Origin: Pseudomonas reidholzensis
GTDB lineage: Bacteria; Pseudomonadota; Gammaproteobacteria; Pseudomonadales; Pseudomonadaceae
Length of the DNA stretch: 64,000 nucleotides
Direction: 5' to 3'
Assembly: GCF_900536025.1 (NCBI RefSeq)
Contig: NZ_UNOZ01000013.1
Location: 620,001 to 684,000, forward strand
Shown here: positions 25,577 through 33,388 of the stretch, in pieces
Layout: every line of letters begins with the position of its first letter
Position numbering within the stretch: position 1 is the stretch's first letter
Position numbers and translations under genes: made by a program
Notes under the pieces: model-generated
Seen by the model: only the letters and a program-made list of their open reading frames with translations
What the model was told of the DNA's origin: nothing
Database searches by the model: none

Positions 25577-25885
25577 TCATTCGTCCGGGCTAGGCTTCGC
25601 GATGTAATTCTTCGGGATGTACGGAACCTTGGTGACCTTGCCGTCCCTGGTCTCAAACGACAAGGACTTGGCACCGCTGAAGGCGGTTGCGTGGCTGTAG
25701 ATCCACATCTGACCTTCCTCCCTGGATGTGACCATGTAGGGGTTGCCCATGATTTCGTAGAGCTGATCTTCGGTCATGCCGACCTTAACCTGGCTGGCCT
25801 GGCCGAAAGTGAAGGGGGTTCCTGCGCAGCCGGCCAGAAGGGCGACAAATGCGGCGAGGACGAATCTTTGGAACGGACGAGGCAT
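25577..25885 (-). CDS. SmpA/OmlA-like lipoprotein in the immunity region
   Basis: A 102-residue lipoprotein: signal peptide with lipobox LLAGC (Cys about residue 20), then VKVGMTEDQLYEIMGNPYMV, the BamE/OmlA fold signature. It probably sits in the outer membrane. Located next to cI with its own terminator, it is likely made in the lysogen and could alter phage adsorption or envelope properties. The role is inferred. Confidence 0.75.
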   Translation of the reverse strand: MPRPFQRFVLAAFVALLAGCAGTPFTFGQASQVKVGMTEDQLYEIMGNPYMVTSREEGQMWIYSHATAFSGAKSLSFETRDGKVTKVPYIPKNYIAKPSPDE

Positions 25886-25941
25886 TGATTGACTCCCTGT
25901 GTTTTAGATTCCATGCGACCCAGTACGGCGTTTTTGCCGCA

Positions 25942-26745
25942 TCAGAGGTCACCACCGCGCCAGATCACCTGGCCAATTATCCGATGCTCGTTCTCATCAC
26001 TGCGCACAAAATAACGATCGGGATGCTGATCCTTGTCGTCATTGTCACTGCGAAGGATCCATTTGCCGAACGGCCCTTGGATCAGTCGCTTCACGATCGC
26101 CCCGTCCACGCCAGCTAATACGAAAACCTGGCGGTCGACCGGCTCAACGCGGGACCGATCAATCAGCAGTACGTCTCGGTCATTGATGGTCGGCCACATG
26201 CTCTGGCCCTCGGCGTAGATGACTATCAGCTGATCGGCCTTGGCGCCTTTGACCTTCAGCCAGTCGCGCTTGAAGGCCAAAGTCGAACGGATCTCGACAT
26301 GAGGGTTCTCGCTGCCCAGGCCAGCTGCCGCCTTGGCGTCGTACTGAGGCACGAACGCATAACGATCGTCTTCCGACTCAGGAACATCGGCAGACACCGG
26401 TAGGGGGGAGTTCGCCGCGGGCGCCTCATGATCGGGGTGAGCAGGCGAAGATGCACGGCGGATGCCTGCCGCAAGCGTTGGGCTGACCTCGGCCGGCTCA
26501 AAGTCCAGGGCCTCCGATAGCTTCACCAGCGCCTCAAGATTGAGTGCGACCTTCCCCGTCATGTACTGGCTCACGGTGCTCTGGGGTGATTTCCACTCGC
26601 AGCGTTCACCCACTTCGGTTTGAGTGAGGACTGGCCTGGATGGATCTTCCCTGGATTCCTTGGCGCGCTTTTTGTAGATGTCGTGCAGCCGCTTCGCATC
26701 CGCGAGCTGTTCGGCAGACAGAGGGGTTCTGATCGGTTTCTTCAT
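25942..26745 (-). CDS. cI: LexA-like CI repressor
   Basis: A 267-residue prophage repressor. The N-terminal HTH is near residues 39-80 (LTQTEVGERCEWKSPQSTVS); the C-terminal half is a peptidase S24 domain with the self-cleavage site A141-G142 (KAAAGLGS), nucleophile S182 in EGQSMWPT and K219 in GAIVKRL. RecA-stimulated autocleavage would induce the prophage under SOS. It faces cro across three operators and probably also binds the two left operators. Confidence 0.95.
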   Translation of the reverse strand: MKKPIRTPLSAEQLADAKRLHDIYKKRAKESREDPSRPVLTQTEVGERCEWKSPQSTVSQYMTGKVALNLEALVKLSEALDFEPAEVSPTLAAGIRRASSPAHPDHEAPAANSPLPVSADVPESEDDRYAFVPQYDAKAAAGLGSENPHVEIRSTLAFKRDWLKVKGAKADQLIVIYAEGQSMWPTINDRDVLLIDRSRVEPVDRQVFVLAGVDGAIVKRLIQGPFGKWILRSDNDDKDQHPDRYFVRSDENEHRIIGQVIWRGGDL

Positions 26746-26756
26746 GCGCGTGATTT

Positions 26757-26833
26757 AGTAGCACCGCTGCTTCTTACGCAAACAGCACTGCTACTCTTTG
26801 TCCTTGAATATTGTAAAACAGCAGTGCTAATAT
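26757..26833 (+). promoter_or_regulatory. Right operators with pR (and pRM)
   Basis: Three related 15-bp palindromes: 26757-26771, 26781-26795 and 26817-26831 (consensus AACAGCAnTGCTGTT). The third overlaps the -10 TAATAT (26828-26833) of a rightward promoter with -35 TTGAAT (26804-26809), 18-nt spacer, driving cro. The first two lie where the cI promoter would start. This is the lambda switch layout. Confidence 0.85.
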
Positions 26834-26861
26834 CCGACCAAACCCCTATGAGGCAGACCAG

Positions 26862-27059
26862 ATGAACACTGTTTCCCTTGAGGAATACCTGGCCGGGCAT
26901 GGAACCCAGAGCGACCTCGCCAAGGCTCTGGGGATTCAGCAAAGCGCCGTCTCCCAAATGTTCCGAGCAAAACGGGACATCCGAATCACTCTGCACGACG
27001 ACGGGCACATTGAGGCGAACGAGATTCGCCCGATCCCAGCTCGTAAGTCGGCCGCTTAA
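26862..27059 (+). CDS. cro: Cro-like repressor
   Basis: A 65-residue HTH protein (MNTVSLEEYLAGHGTQSDLA), with the recognition helix region in GIQQSAVSQMFRAKRD. Its size and its position, divergent from cI and directly after pR, identify it as Cro. It should bind the same palindromic operators to turn off cI on induction. Confidence 0.88.
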   Translation: MNTVSLEEYLAGHGTQSDLAKALGIQQSAVSQMFRAKRDIRITLHDDGHIEANEIRPIPARKSAA

Positions 27060-27088
27060 CCCTTTTTCAATCACAAGGAAATCCCTGA

Positions 27089-27298
27089 ATGCACCTGGAC
27101 CCCGCCAACAAACGCAGCGAAGTGATCAAGTCGCGCTGGAAGCCTGAAGAGGTTCGAAAGCTGCGCATGGAAGCCCGTATGGCTGGCATGCAATTGGCCA
27201 CCTACGTGCACGAACTGGCCAACCTCGGCCGTCGCCTGGGCGCTGCTGATCTGCTCCGAGAACTGAACGGCGCCGGTGAGCAGGATAAGACGGCCTGA
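27089..27298 (+). CDS. Small basic DNA-binding-type protein
   Basis: A 69-residue protein, KRSEVIKSRWKPEEVRKLRM then MQLATYVHELANLG, resembling a ribbon-helix-helix or CII-like small regulator by position after cro. The sequence does not clearly match CII. The function is unknown. Confidence 0.6.
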   Translation: MHLDPANKRSEVIKSRWKPEEVRKLRMEARMAGMQLATYVHELANLGRRLGAADLLRELNGAGEQDKTA

Positions 27299-27316
27299 AG
27301 CCCCTATGGAGGGCCT

Positions 27317-27529
27317 ATGCCTGAAACCACCTTCGAATTGCTGCCAATCGAGGTGAAGGCTGAGGTTCGACAGCTGGCTGCCGACCTCGGCTGGAGCCTG
27401 GAAAGATCGACCGACGAGTACCTGGAGATGAGTCGATCACTAGCCATCCAGGAGCAATTGAGACAAATGCGACACAGGGCGCCTGTGCTGGGCCTGGTAG
27501 GACATAAAAAGGCCCTCGATGGGGCCTAA
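27317..27529 (+). CDS. Small phage protein, unknown
   Basis: A 70-residue helical protein (MPETTFELLPIEVKAEVRQL). GGAGG precedes the ATG. It sits in the row of four small genes after cro. No family is recognised. Confidence 0.55.
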   Translation: MPETTFELLPIEVKAEVRQLAADLGWSLERSTDEYLEMSRSLAIQEQLRQMRHRAPVLGLVGHKKALDGA

Positions 27530-27593
27530 AAGAGGGCAACGAAGTCCCTGTCATCCAAACCGATTGACCACGTAGCAACCAGGGGTACACCTG

Positions 27594-27800
27594 ATGGCCT
27601 ATGACGACAAAGCACACCGCCACGACCACCAGGTCAAGGTCCGTCTGGATGACGAGGATTTCAACGAGCTGAAGGGGTACGCCCTGGAGCTCAAAGCGCA
27701 GCACAGCGTGCTGGCCCGGGAAATCATCCTGGCCGCGCTCGCATTCAAGAAAGAGCACGGCCATCTGCCGCTGATCAACGAGAAAAAGGCCAGGGCCTGA
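27594..27800 (+). CDS. Arc-like ribbon-helix-helix protein
   Basis: A 68-residue protein: QVKVRLDDEDFNELKGYALE then QHSVLAREIILAALAF gives a beta strand followed by two helices, the RHH DNA-binding fold. It is probably a small phage repressor acting on early genes; its operators may be the paired sites at 28042-28081, but this is a guess. Confidence 0.65.
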   Translation: MAYDDKAHRHDHQVKVRLDDEDFNELKGYALELKAQHSVLAREIILAALAFKKEHGHLPLINEKKARA

Positions 27801-27820
27801 ATAGGTCTAGGGGAGGACGA

Positions 27821-28033
27821 ATGTCGCCTGCAAACGAAGCAGTCCAGCAGCACGACGTAGAGGTAGCCAGGTTCCGCCGGAATGACTTCGCGGATCTGGA
27901 GGCTTGGGCGGAGGAGGTCGGTATCAGCCCCGACGAGCTGGCCGCTCAGATCCTGAAAAAGGCCACGCACGTCCTCGGTCAGCGGGGAAAACCCAAGAGC
28001 AGCAACGTGGTGCCGTTCGCGGCGCCGAGGTAA
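27821..28033 (+). CDS. Small RHH-like phage protein
   Basis: A 70-residue protein with DVEVARFRRNDFADLEAWAE and ISPDELAAQILKKAT, again a strand-helix-helix layout similar to the upstream gene. GGGGAGG precedes the ATG. Its role is unknown. Confidence 0.55.
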   Translation: MSPANEAVQQHDVEVARFRRNDFADLEAWAEEVGISPDELAAQILKKATHVLGQRGKPKSSNVVPFAAPR

Positions 28034-28041
28034 CCGCCTGA

Positions 28042-28081
28042 TCCCTAATTAGGGACCCAGGCGCCGGTCCCTCATAAGGGA
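28042..28081. promoter_or_regulatory. Paired operator-like palindromes before rha
   Basis: TCCCTAATTAGGGA (28042-28055) and TCCCTCATAAGGGA (28068-28081), centres 26 bp apart. They differ from the cI/Cro operators, so another regulator is expected to bind here. Confidence 0.6.
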
Positions 28082-28090
28082 CGCCAAATC

Positions 28091-28131
28091 GCAGAGACAA
28101 AAAAAGCCGGGTTCGCGGCCCGGCTCTCTGC
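28091..28131 (-). terminator. Double-arm hairpin before rha
   Basis: Inner stem AGCCGGG / CCCGGCT within an outer GCAGAGA / TCTCTGC. The T-run side is on the minus strand, so it terminates leftward, not rightward, transcription; on the plus strand it may act in the rha leader. Confidence 0.5.
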
Positions 28132-28157
28132 AAAACACAAAACATCTGAGGTGAATT

Positions 28158-29012
28158 ATGCATATGCAGACCACCAGTGTACAGGCCCTATCAAAGGCCG
28201 CGCCACAAAATGCGAACCACGATTTCGTGGCGCGAGCACCAATCGTGGCCATCGTCGACGGCGAGGCGGTTACCACTACCGAAACCATCGCTCATGAAAC
28301 CGGCAACGAGCACGCCAGCGTGATTGCCTTGGTTCGCAAGTACCAGGCCGACTTCAGCGAGTTTGGAGGGGTGCGATTCCAAATCGAACCCTTCGAGACC
28401 GCCGGCGGTATGCAATCCCGCGAGATCGCGCTGATGAACGAGCAGCAGGCGACCTTGCTGCTGACCTACATGCGCAACACGGCCATCGTCCGTGAGTTCA
28501 AAAAGCGCTTGGTCAAAGAATTCTGGCGCCTCGCCAAGGCAGCGCCGGCCGCGCCCGCCGACCTCAGCAAGCTGGAAATCCTCCAGATGGCGCTGGAGTC
28601 GGAGAAGGCCAGCGTGCTGCTGACCGTCCAGGTCGAGGCCCAGGCCACAAAGATCGAGCACCTCGAGAACCTGTTCAAGGAAGGCATGACCGCCACCCAG
28701 TTCTGTAAGGGCCTCAATGGGGTCAACGTCATGCAGATCGGTCACTACCTGGAAGGCCGCAACTGGCTCTACAACGAGAGCAAGTCCGGCACCCGATGGC
28801 GCGTCGGCTCGTACGCCCGCGACAAGTACATGACCGAGCATCAGCACGAGGTCGCACCGCACGGCAAAGACCCGTTCATCTCCTTCACGCCTGTGCTTCT
28901 GCGCAAGGGCGCCGTACGCCTGTACGAGCTGTACCTGGCCGGCCAGTTGCCCATGAAGAAGAACTGGGACGGCCTGCACACCCACGACAAGGCCGTGCGG
29001 GGTGCGGCATGA
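28158..29012 (+). CDS. Rha-family antirepressor with KilA-C-type domain
   Basis: A 284-residue regulator. Residues about 28-115 form the Rha/pRha domain (IVAIVDGEAVTTTETIAHET, FQIEPFETAGG and ALMNEQQATLLLTYMRNT); the C-terminal part (about 180-284; EGMTATQFCKGLNGVNVMQI, RKGAVRLYELYLAGQL) matches phage antirepressor domains. It likely modulates the repressor or replication switch. Its N-terminal residues ANHDFVARAP are encoded by a dispersed inverted repeat (28199-28234), pointing to a past insertion. Confidence 0.85.
   Translation: MHMQTTSVQALSKAAPQNANHDFVARAPIVAIVDGEAVTTTETIAHETGNEHASVIALVRKYQADFSEFGGVRFQIEPFETAGGMQSREIALMNEQQATLLLTYMRNTAIVREFKKRLVKEFWRLAKAAPAAPADLSKLEILQMALESEKASVLLTVQVEAQATKIEHLENLFKEGMTATQFCKGLNGVNVMQIGHYLEGRNWLYNESKSGTRWRVGSYARDKYMTEHQHEVAPHGKDPFISFTPVLLRKGAVRLYELYLAGQLPMKKNWDGLHTHDKAVRGAA
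28199..28234. repeat. Dispersed inverted repeat, copy B
   Basis: CGCGCCACAAAAT and (G)ATTTCGTGGCGCG around a 9-nt loop, inside the rha reading frame. See copy A (17881-17918) and copy C (35185-35221). Confidence 0.75.
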
Positions 29013-29302
29013 GAAAGCCCACGCAGCGCGAACAGATGGCTTACGCAACGATCGCCAGGCTTGAGGCGGAGCGAGACCAGTTGGCGGCTGAGAACGAGCG
29101 ATTCCGTCGTTATTGCGAGCAATTGGAAGTCGACAAGAAGGTCCTGACCGAGACGCACGTCCTCTACACCTGGCTGAGAAAGAAGGTAGACCAGCCGAGC
29201 AACGAGTTCGTGTCCGTGCACATGAACATCGGACACGACTGGACGCCGGTCCATGACCTCGACCGCGATCTGCGCTCCATGATCGAGCGGGAGGAGCCAT
29301 GA
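29009..29302 (+). CDS. Coiled-coil phage protein
   Basis: A 97-residue protein from the ATG at 29009 (MRKPTQREQMAYATIARLEA). A coiled coil covers LEAERDQLAAENERFRRYCE. It overlaps rha by 4 nt and the next gene by 4 nt. The function is unknown. Confidence 0.65.
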   Translation: MRKPTQREQMAYATIARLEAERDQLAAENERFRRYCEQLEVDKKVLTETHVLYTWLRKKVDQPSNEFVSVHMNIGHDWTPVHDLDRDLRSMIEREEP

Positions 29303-29556
29303 GCATCATCCCCCAACAAACCACCGTATACCTAGCGCCTACTGCTGGCCGCCGCTTCCTGACCAAGGCTGCCGCGATCAACAAGGAAGCCCGGGCAATC
29401 ATCAAGAAGCACTTCCCCGACGAAGGCCGTAACCACAGCTGCGACGAATCCTGCGGCTGGTGTCACGACCCGGGCTGGAGCCTTGAAGACGACCAACCGG
29501 AGAGGTTCAAGCGCTACTACCGGATGCTGACCGCCGTCCTCAAGAGGGGTATTTGA
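29299..29556 (+). CDS. Small Cys/His phage protein
   Basis: An 85-residue protein. HSCDESCGWCHDPGW has three Cys and two His and may bind zinc. It lies immediately upstream of the replication gene. The function is unknown. Confidence 0.6.
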   Translation: MSIIPQQTTVYLAPTAGRRFLTKAAAINKEARAIIKKHFPDEGRNHSCDESCGWCHDPGWSLEDDQPERFKRYYRMLTAVLKRGI

Positions 29557-29557
29557 T

Positions 29558-30541
29558 ATGCAGTTCACCCTCACCATCAACCAGGTGAAAGCTCTGGAAT
29601 GGGGGCTCAACTCCCAGCAGGCCCTGCTGTTCTCGTTCGTCTACGGCTGCCCAAGCTGGGCCAAGCCTATGCAGACGCCGGACGGGATCTACTTCGCCCT
29701 GAGCAAGGCCAAGATCACCGACGAGCTCCCGCTGCTCACCGGCAAGCCTGATACCGCCTATCGCATGCTGAAAGCCTTGGAAGAGGTCGGACTTATCGAG
29801 CTTTCCAGCACGTCCAGCATCACGCTGTTCCGTCTGACGGAGAAGGCCACCGAGTGGAACCAGAAACTGGATGGGTCGGAAAAATATCCGACCCCGCCTA
29901 CTGGTACCAAAGGTCGGAAAAAAATCCGATCTACCTCGGAAAAAAATCCGAGCATGGTCGGAAAAAAATCCGAGTCAAGGTCGGAAAAAAATCCGACAAA
30001 TCAGGATACCAATAATCAGGATACCAATCAGGGTACCAGTCAGTGTTCGCAGGAAGGTTCGGACGAGCCGAACCAGCCTGCCGGAAAAGTGGTTGCACTG
30101 ATCCCTGTTGGGGGCGAAGAGCCGCGCTGCGAAATCCCGGCGGACATGCCAGGCCCGAAGGATCAGTCCTGCAAAACCTTCAAGGCCTGGGCCAACTACG
30201 CCATGGCCTACCGCAAGCGCTATCACACCTGGCCGGTATGGAATGCGAAGGCAGGCGGGCAGATGGGCCAGCTGATTGACCGCCTCGGGATTGAGGTTGC
30301 TCACCATGTCGCCGCGTTCTACCTGCGGATCAACGACGCCAAGCTGATCAACGGCTGCCACAACCTGGGCGACCTGCTGGCCAAGGCAGAGGCCTACCAC
30401 ACCCAGTGGGTGACCAATCGCCAGATGAACGCCACGACTGCCCGCCAGCAGGAGCAGACCCAGGCGAATATGAATGCGGCGCAGGAAGCGGCTGACTCGA
30501 TCCGCAACGGCCAGGGAGGTAAGCGCAATGCTTTCCTCTGA
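29558..30541 (+). CDS. O-like replication initiation protein
   Basis: A 327-residue protein in the place of lambda O. The N-terminal 110 residues form a winged-helix module (AYRMLKALEEVGLIELSSTS), the middle (about 110-165) is a low-complexity Lys/Asn/Ser linker encoded by the iterons, and the C-terminal part (KTFKAWANYAMAYRKRYHTW onwards) resembles domains that contact the replicative helicase machinery. Its own gene carries the binding sites, as in lambda O. It should open the origin and recruit the following gene product. Confidence 0.85.
   Translation: MQFTLTINQVKALEWGLNSQQALLFSFVYGCPSWAKPMQTPDGIYFALSKAKITDELPLLTGKPDTAYRMLKALEEVGLIELSSTSSITLFRLTEKATEWNQKLDGSEKYPTPPTGTKGRKKIRSTSEKNPSMVGKKSESRSEKNPTNQDTNNQDTNQGTSQCSQEGSDEPNQPAGKVVALIPVGGEEPRCEIPADMPGPKDQSCKTFKAWANYAMAYRKRYHTWPVWNAKAGGQMGQLIDRLGIEVAHHVAAFYLRINDAKLINGCHNLGDLLAKAEAYHTQWVTNRQMNATTARQQEQTQANMNAAQEAADSIRNGQGGKRNAFL
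29876..29996 (+). repeat. Replication origin: five palindromic iterons
   Basis: Five 16-bp sites of the form TCGGA-A/T6-TCCGA at 29876-29891, 29914-29929, 29936-29951, 29958-29973 and 29981-29996. The last four are spaced 22-23 bp, about two helix turns. AATCAGGATACCA-type direct repeats follow to about 30045. They lie inside the O-like gene. Confidence 0.88.
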
Positions 30542-31310
30542 CCAACAAGCCGAGCTGGCCGTGGCCATCTGCGCAACTGCCGAGGCGATGGGTCAGGCAA
30601 TCAGCGCTGGAGGCGCTCAGCTCATCGCTGAGGACCTTTCGGCGTATGAGCCTGGCGTCATCATCGGCGCACTGCGTGCGTGCCGTAGAGAGCCTGCTGG
30701 GCGCCTTTCGCTCGGCATGGTCCTCAAGAACATCCACGCGGCAGACACCCGCCCAGGCAAGGACGAGGCATGGTCCATCGCCCTGGCGGCCAGTGACGAG
30801 CACGAGACCGTGGTGCTCACCACTGAAATCCGCCAGGCCATGATCGCATCCGCTCCGATCCTTGAGGCTGGCGACAAGATCGGCGCCCGGATGGCGTTCA
30901 TGAGCGCCTACGAGCGCTTGGTCAGTTTCGCCCGCGCCGAAGACCAGCCGGCCAAGTGGGAGGTCTCGCTGGGCTACGACGCCGGGCGCCGGGTGACGGC
31001 CATCGAGTCCGCCGTCCGCGCCCAGCTCATCACCCACGATACCGGTGCCAAGTACCTCGCCGACCTGCGCATCGCGCCGATCACCGGCGACGGTCAGGCC
31101 ATTGCCGGCCTACTCACCGGTGAAGTGCGCGCCAAGGTCAGCCCCAAGGTCCGCGAAAAGCTTGCCGAGGTCCGCCAAATCATCGACGCCGCCAAGGAGC
31201 GCAAAGAGAAAGAGCGCCTCAAGGAATCGAAAGTGATCCGCGTAGATACCTACCTGCGCAAGCGTAAGGCCCGCGAGGCCATTGCCGAACTCATGAGGAA
31301 GAGCCAATGA
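30528..31310 (+). CDS. P-like replication protein (helicase loader candidate)
   Basis: A 260-residue protein from the ATG at 30528 (GGGAGGT site). It has YEPGVIIGALRACRREPAGR and a very basic, helical C-terminus. Its place after the O-like gene, with a 14-nt overlap, suggests the lambda P or loader role. No ATPase P-loop is present. The function is inferred from position. Confidence 0.6.
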   Translation: MLSSDQQAELAVAICATAEAMGQAISAGGAQLIAEDLSAYEPGVIIGALRACRREPAGRLSLGMVLKNIHAADTRPGKDEAWSIALAASDEHETVVLTTEIRQAMIASAPILEAGDKIGARMAFMSAYERLVSFARAEDQPAKWEVSLGYDAGRRVTAIESAVRAQLITHDTGAKYLADLRIAPITGDGQAIAGLLTGEVRAKVSPKVREKLAEVRQIIDAAKERKEKERLKESKVIRVDTYLRKRKAREAIAELMRKSQ

Positions 31311-31375
31311 GCCTGCTGGCCAAGTTGAACATCAAGCGCGCCGGGCAGCCGGCCGGGGAGGGGGCGAATCCATGA
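31307..31375 (+). CDS. Possible 22-residue peptide
   Basis: ATG overlaps the upstream stop (ATGA) and the stop overlaps the next start; MSLLAKLNIKRAGQPAGEGA. The arrangement suggests translation, perhaps only to couple the flanking genes. Confidence 0.35.
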   Translation: MSLLAKLNIKRAGQPAGEGANP

Positions 31376-31557
31376 TGCGCGCAACTCCAGTATCAATGCG
31401 CCGAGCTCTCGAAGCTGCGCGCACCTATGCCGAGCATGGAGTTCTGTTCGTGCCGGTTCCTGTGTTCAACGAAGCCGATCAGGCCGACCTGGTTCGTCAG
31501 GTGGATGAGCGTCTAGAGCGAATGGCCGCCCTGGCGGAAGCCGAGGAGAAGCACTGA
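31372..31557 (+). CDS. DUF1382-like phage protein
   Basis: A 61-residue protein: MMRATPVSMRRALEAARTYA then HGVLFVPVPVFNEADQADL, the pattern of the small DUF1382 family of lambdoid phages. Strong GGGGAGG site. The role is unknown. Confidence 0.7.
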   Translation: MMRATPVSMRRALEAARTYAEHGVLFVPVPVFNEADQADLVRQVDERLERMAALAEAEEKH

Positions 31558-32111
31558 TGGACACCAACAAGATGCGTGACCTGAAGCAGTTGGCCGAGGC
31601 TGCAACTCCAGGTCGGTGGGTGACCGATGGCGATTACGTCAACGAGCACGGAAACGTCCTGTTCGCTTACGTGGCGCACGAGAAGGGCGGCCGGATCGCC
31701 GAGGCTTTCGCCAACTGTCTCGTGAACACCGATGAGCAGTGCCGCGCCAATGCTGCGTACATCGCTGCTGCGAATCCGGAAGCGATCCTGGCCCTGCTCG
31801 CGGAGATCGAGCAGTTGGAGGCAAAAGCTCGACTGGCCGGCGTCGCAGCGGAGATCACAGTGCATCAAGAGGTCGGCAGGGCCGTAACTCGAGAGTTCGC
31901 TTTGACGGCCGAGCGCGACCAGCTCAAGGCCGAGAATGAGGTGTTGCGCGGCGCCATGCATCGAGTTATGGAGCAGGTTGACGGCAACATCCGCGAGACC
32001 GTTCGTGATTGCGTCAACGGCCACAACGACGTGCAGGACATCTACGGCTACTGCGATGCCATTGAATTGATCGTAAGCGCGGCCATGACCAAGGAGGCAG
32101 TCCATGACTGA
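31557..32111 (+). CDS. Ea22-like phage protein
   Basis: A 184-residue protein. TPGRWVTDGDYV and NAAYIAAANPEAILALLAEI are the hallmarks of the Ead/Ea22 family of lambdoid early proteins; a coiled coil follows. These are accessory genes without an assigned activity. It overlaps ninB by 8 nt. Confidence 0.8.
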   Translation: MDTNKMRDLKQLAEAATPGRWVTDGDYVNEHGNVLFAYVAHEKGGRIAEAFANCLVNTDEQCRANAAYIAAANPEAILALLAEIEQLEAKARLAGVAAEITVHQEVGRAVTREFALTAERDQLKAENEVLRGAMHRVMEQVDGNIRETVRDCVNGHNDVQDIYGYCDAIELIVSAAMTKEAVHD

Positions 32112-32520
32112 CTTCGTGATGCACAGCATGGCCGACGTCAACCGGCTTATGGGCCACCTTCAGGCCCAGGACTTCGGCAAGCCCAAGGTCATCGTGATCA
32201 AAGACCAGGACCGCAGCGGCGAGCAGAACAAGAAGCTCCACGCCTGCCTGAGCGATATCGCCAAGCAGGTAGAGCACGCCGGCAAGAAGTGGGACGTGCT
32301 GATCTGGAAGCGCCTTCTGACCGCCGCCTGGCTGCGTGAGAGTGGCGAACAGCCTCAACTGATACCAGCGGTAGACGGTAACGGCTTCGACGTCGTGTAC
32401 GAGCGCACAAGCAAGCTCAGCGTGAAGCAGTGCGCGAGCCTGCTGGAGTGGATTCAGGCGTTTGGCGCCGAGCACCAGGTTCGCTGGAGTCAGAAGGATC
32501 TGTGGGAGGGGCGGTACTGA
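32104..32520 (+). CDS. ninB: NinB recombination mediator
   Basis: A 138-residue NinB (lambda Orf) protein, with EQNKKLHACLSDIAKQVEHA and WDVLIWKRLLTAAWLRESG. Orf is an SSB-binding mediator that helps annealing proteins load. Here it would support the phage exonuclease/RecT pair. It overlaps neighbours by 1-8 nt. Confidence 0.92.
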   Translation: MTDFVMHSMADVNRLMGHLQAQDFGKPKVIVIKDQDRSGEQNKKLHACLSDIAKQVEHAGKKWDVLIWKRLLTAAWLRESGEQPQLIPAVDGNGFDVVYERTSKLSVKQCASLLEWIQAFGAEHQVRWSQKDLWEGRY

Positions 32521-32795
32521 TGAGCAAGTTCAACGTAGGTGACCTGGCGCTGACCATTTACCCGGTCCCCGGCGTGCCTGCTGGCACGGTGGTTGATCTC
32601 CTCCACAAGCTTTCCCCAGGCGAAGCGTTCAAGGGGCCTGATGGCTTGAGTTACACGGCCCTGGCCCTTGGCTGGATCTGTGCCCGACCTGGTGATGTCC
32701 GCAGCGTGGCGTACGCCGAGACGAGCCTGATGCCCCTGCGCGGCGACTTCGAGCCAGAGCAGCAGAAAGCCAAGGAGGCCGAACCATGCGCGTAG
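32520..32795 (+). CDS. Phage protein, unknown function
   Basis: A 91-residue protein from the ATG at 32520 (MSKFNVGDLALTIYPVPGVP). The beta-rich start suggests a small SH3-like barrel. It is sandwiched between ninB and ninG with short overlaps. The function is unknown. Confidence 0.65.
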   Translation: MSKFNVGDLALTIYPVPGVPAGTVVDLLHKLSPGEAFKGPDGLSYTALALGWICARPGDVRSVAYAETSLMPLRGDFEPEQQKAKEAEPCA

Positions 32796-33388
32796 CTCTC
32801 AAGGAAGTGAAGCAGAAGACCTGCAAGGCCTGCGGCGGCAAGTTCCGGCCATCGCTGTCGACGCAGAAAGCGTGCGGGGTGAAGTGCGCCCTGGAGCTGG
32901 CGAAGAAGCCGGAGAACCAGCAGGTAGCGCGGAAGGCCATTGCCCAGCGCGATCGCCGCGAGATCCAGGTGCGCAAGGAGAAGCTCAAGAGCCGATCCGA
33001 GCACATGCGCGAGGCTCAGGCGCTGTTCAACGAACTCATTCGGCTGCGTGACGCCAGCCAGCCGTGTATCAGCTGCGACTCGCTGCCCAGTGACCACGAC
33101 CTGATTACCGGTAGCCGCTGGGATGCCGGCCACTATCGGTCGGTCGGCGCCTGCCCCGAACTGCGCTTCGAGCCGCTCAACGTTCACCGCCAGTGCGTGA
33201 AGTGCAACCGGAACCTGTCCGGAAACGCTGTCGAGTACCGCATCCGGCTGGTAAGGCGAATCGGCGCCGACAAGGTGGATTGGCTGGAGGGTCCTCATCA
33301 GGCCCGCAAGTACACCATCGAGGACCTCAAGGCGCTCAAGACCGAGTGCAGAGCGAAGATCAAACAGCTGAAGGAGCAAGCAGCATGA
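32786..33388 (+). CDS. ninG: NinG recombination nuclease
   Basis: A 200-residue NinG (lambda Rap) protein. A Cys4 zinc motif at the N-terminus (CKACGGKFRPS ... CGVKC) is followed by a charged helix and a second Cys/His domain (CISCDSLPS, AGHYRSVGACPELRF, NVHRQCVKCN). Rap cuts branched DNA such as Holliday junctions. It pairs with ninB as in lambda. Confidence 0.94.
   Translation: MRVALKEVKQKTCKACGGKFRPSLSTQKACGVKCALELAKKPENQQVARKAIAQRDRREIQVRKEKLKSRSEHMREAQALFNELIRLRDASQPCISCDSLPSDHDLITGSRWDAGHYRSVGACPELRFEPLNVHRQCVKCNRNLSGNAVEYRIRLVRRIGADKVDWLEGPHQARKYTIEDLKALKTECRAKIKQLKEQAA

Noticed and set aside
28191..29405. 404-codon minus-strand frame opposite rha and following genes
   Set aside because: It runs against three overlapping plus-strand genes with family motifs; no start signal.
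29876..29996. CRISPR-like array
   Set aside because: Repeats are 16-bp palindromes with 6-22-nt gaps inside a coding frame; spacers are far too short and no cas genes are present.
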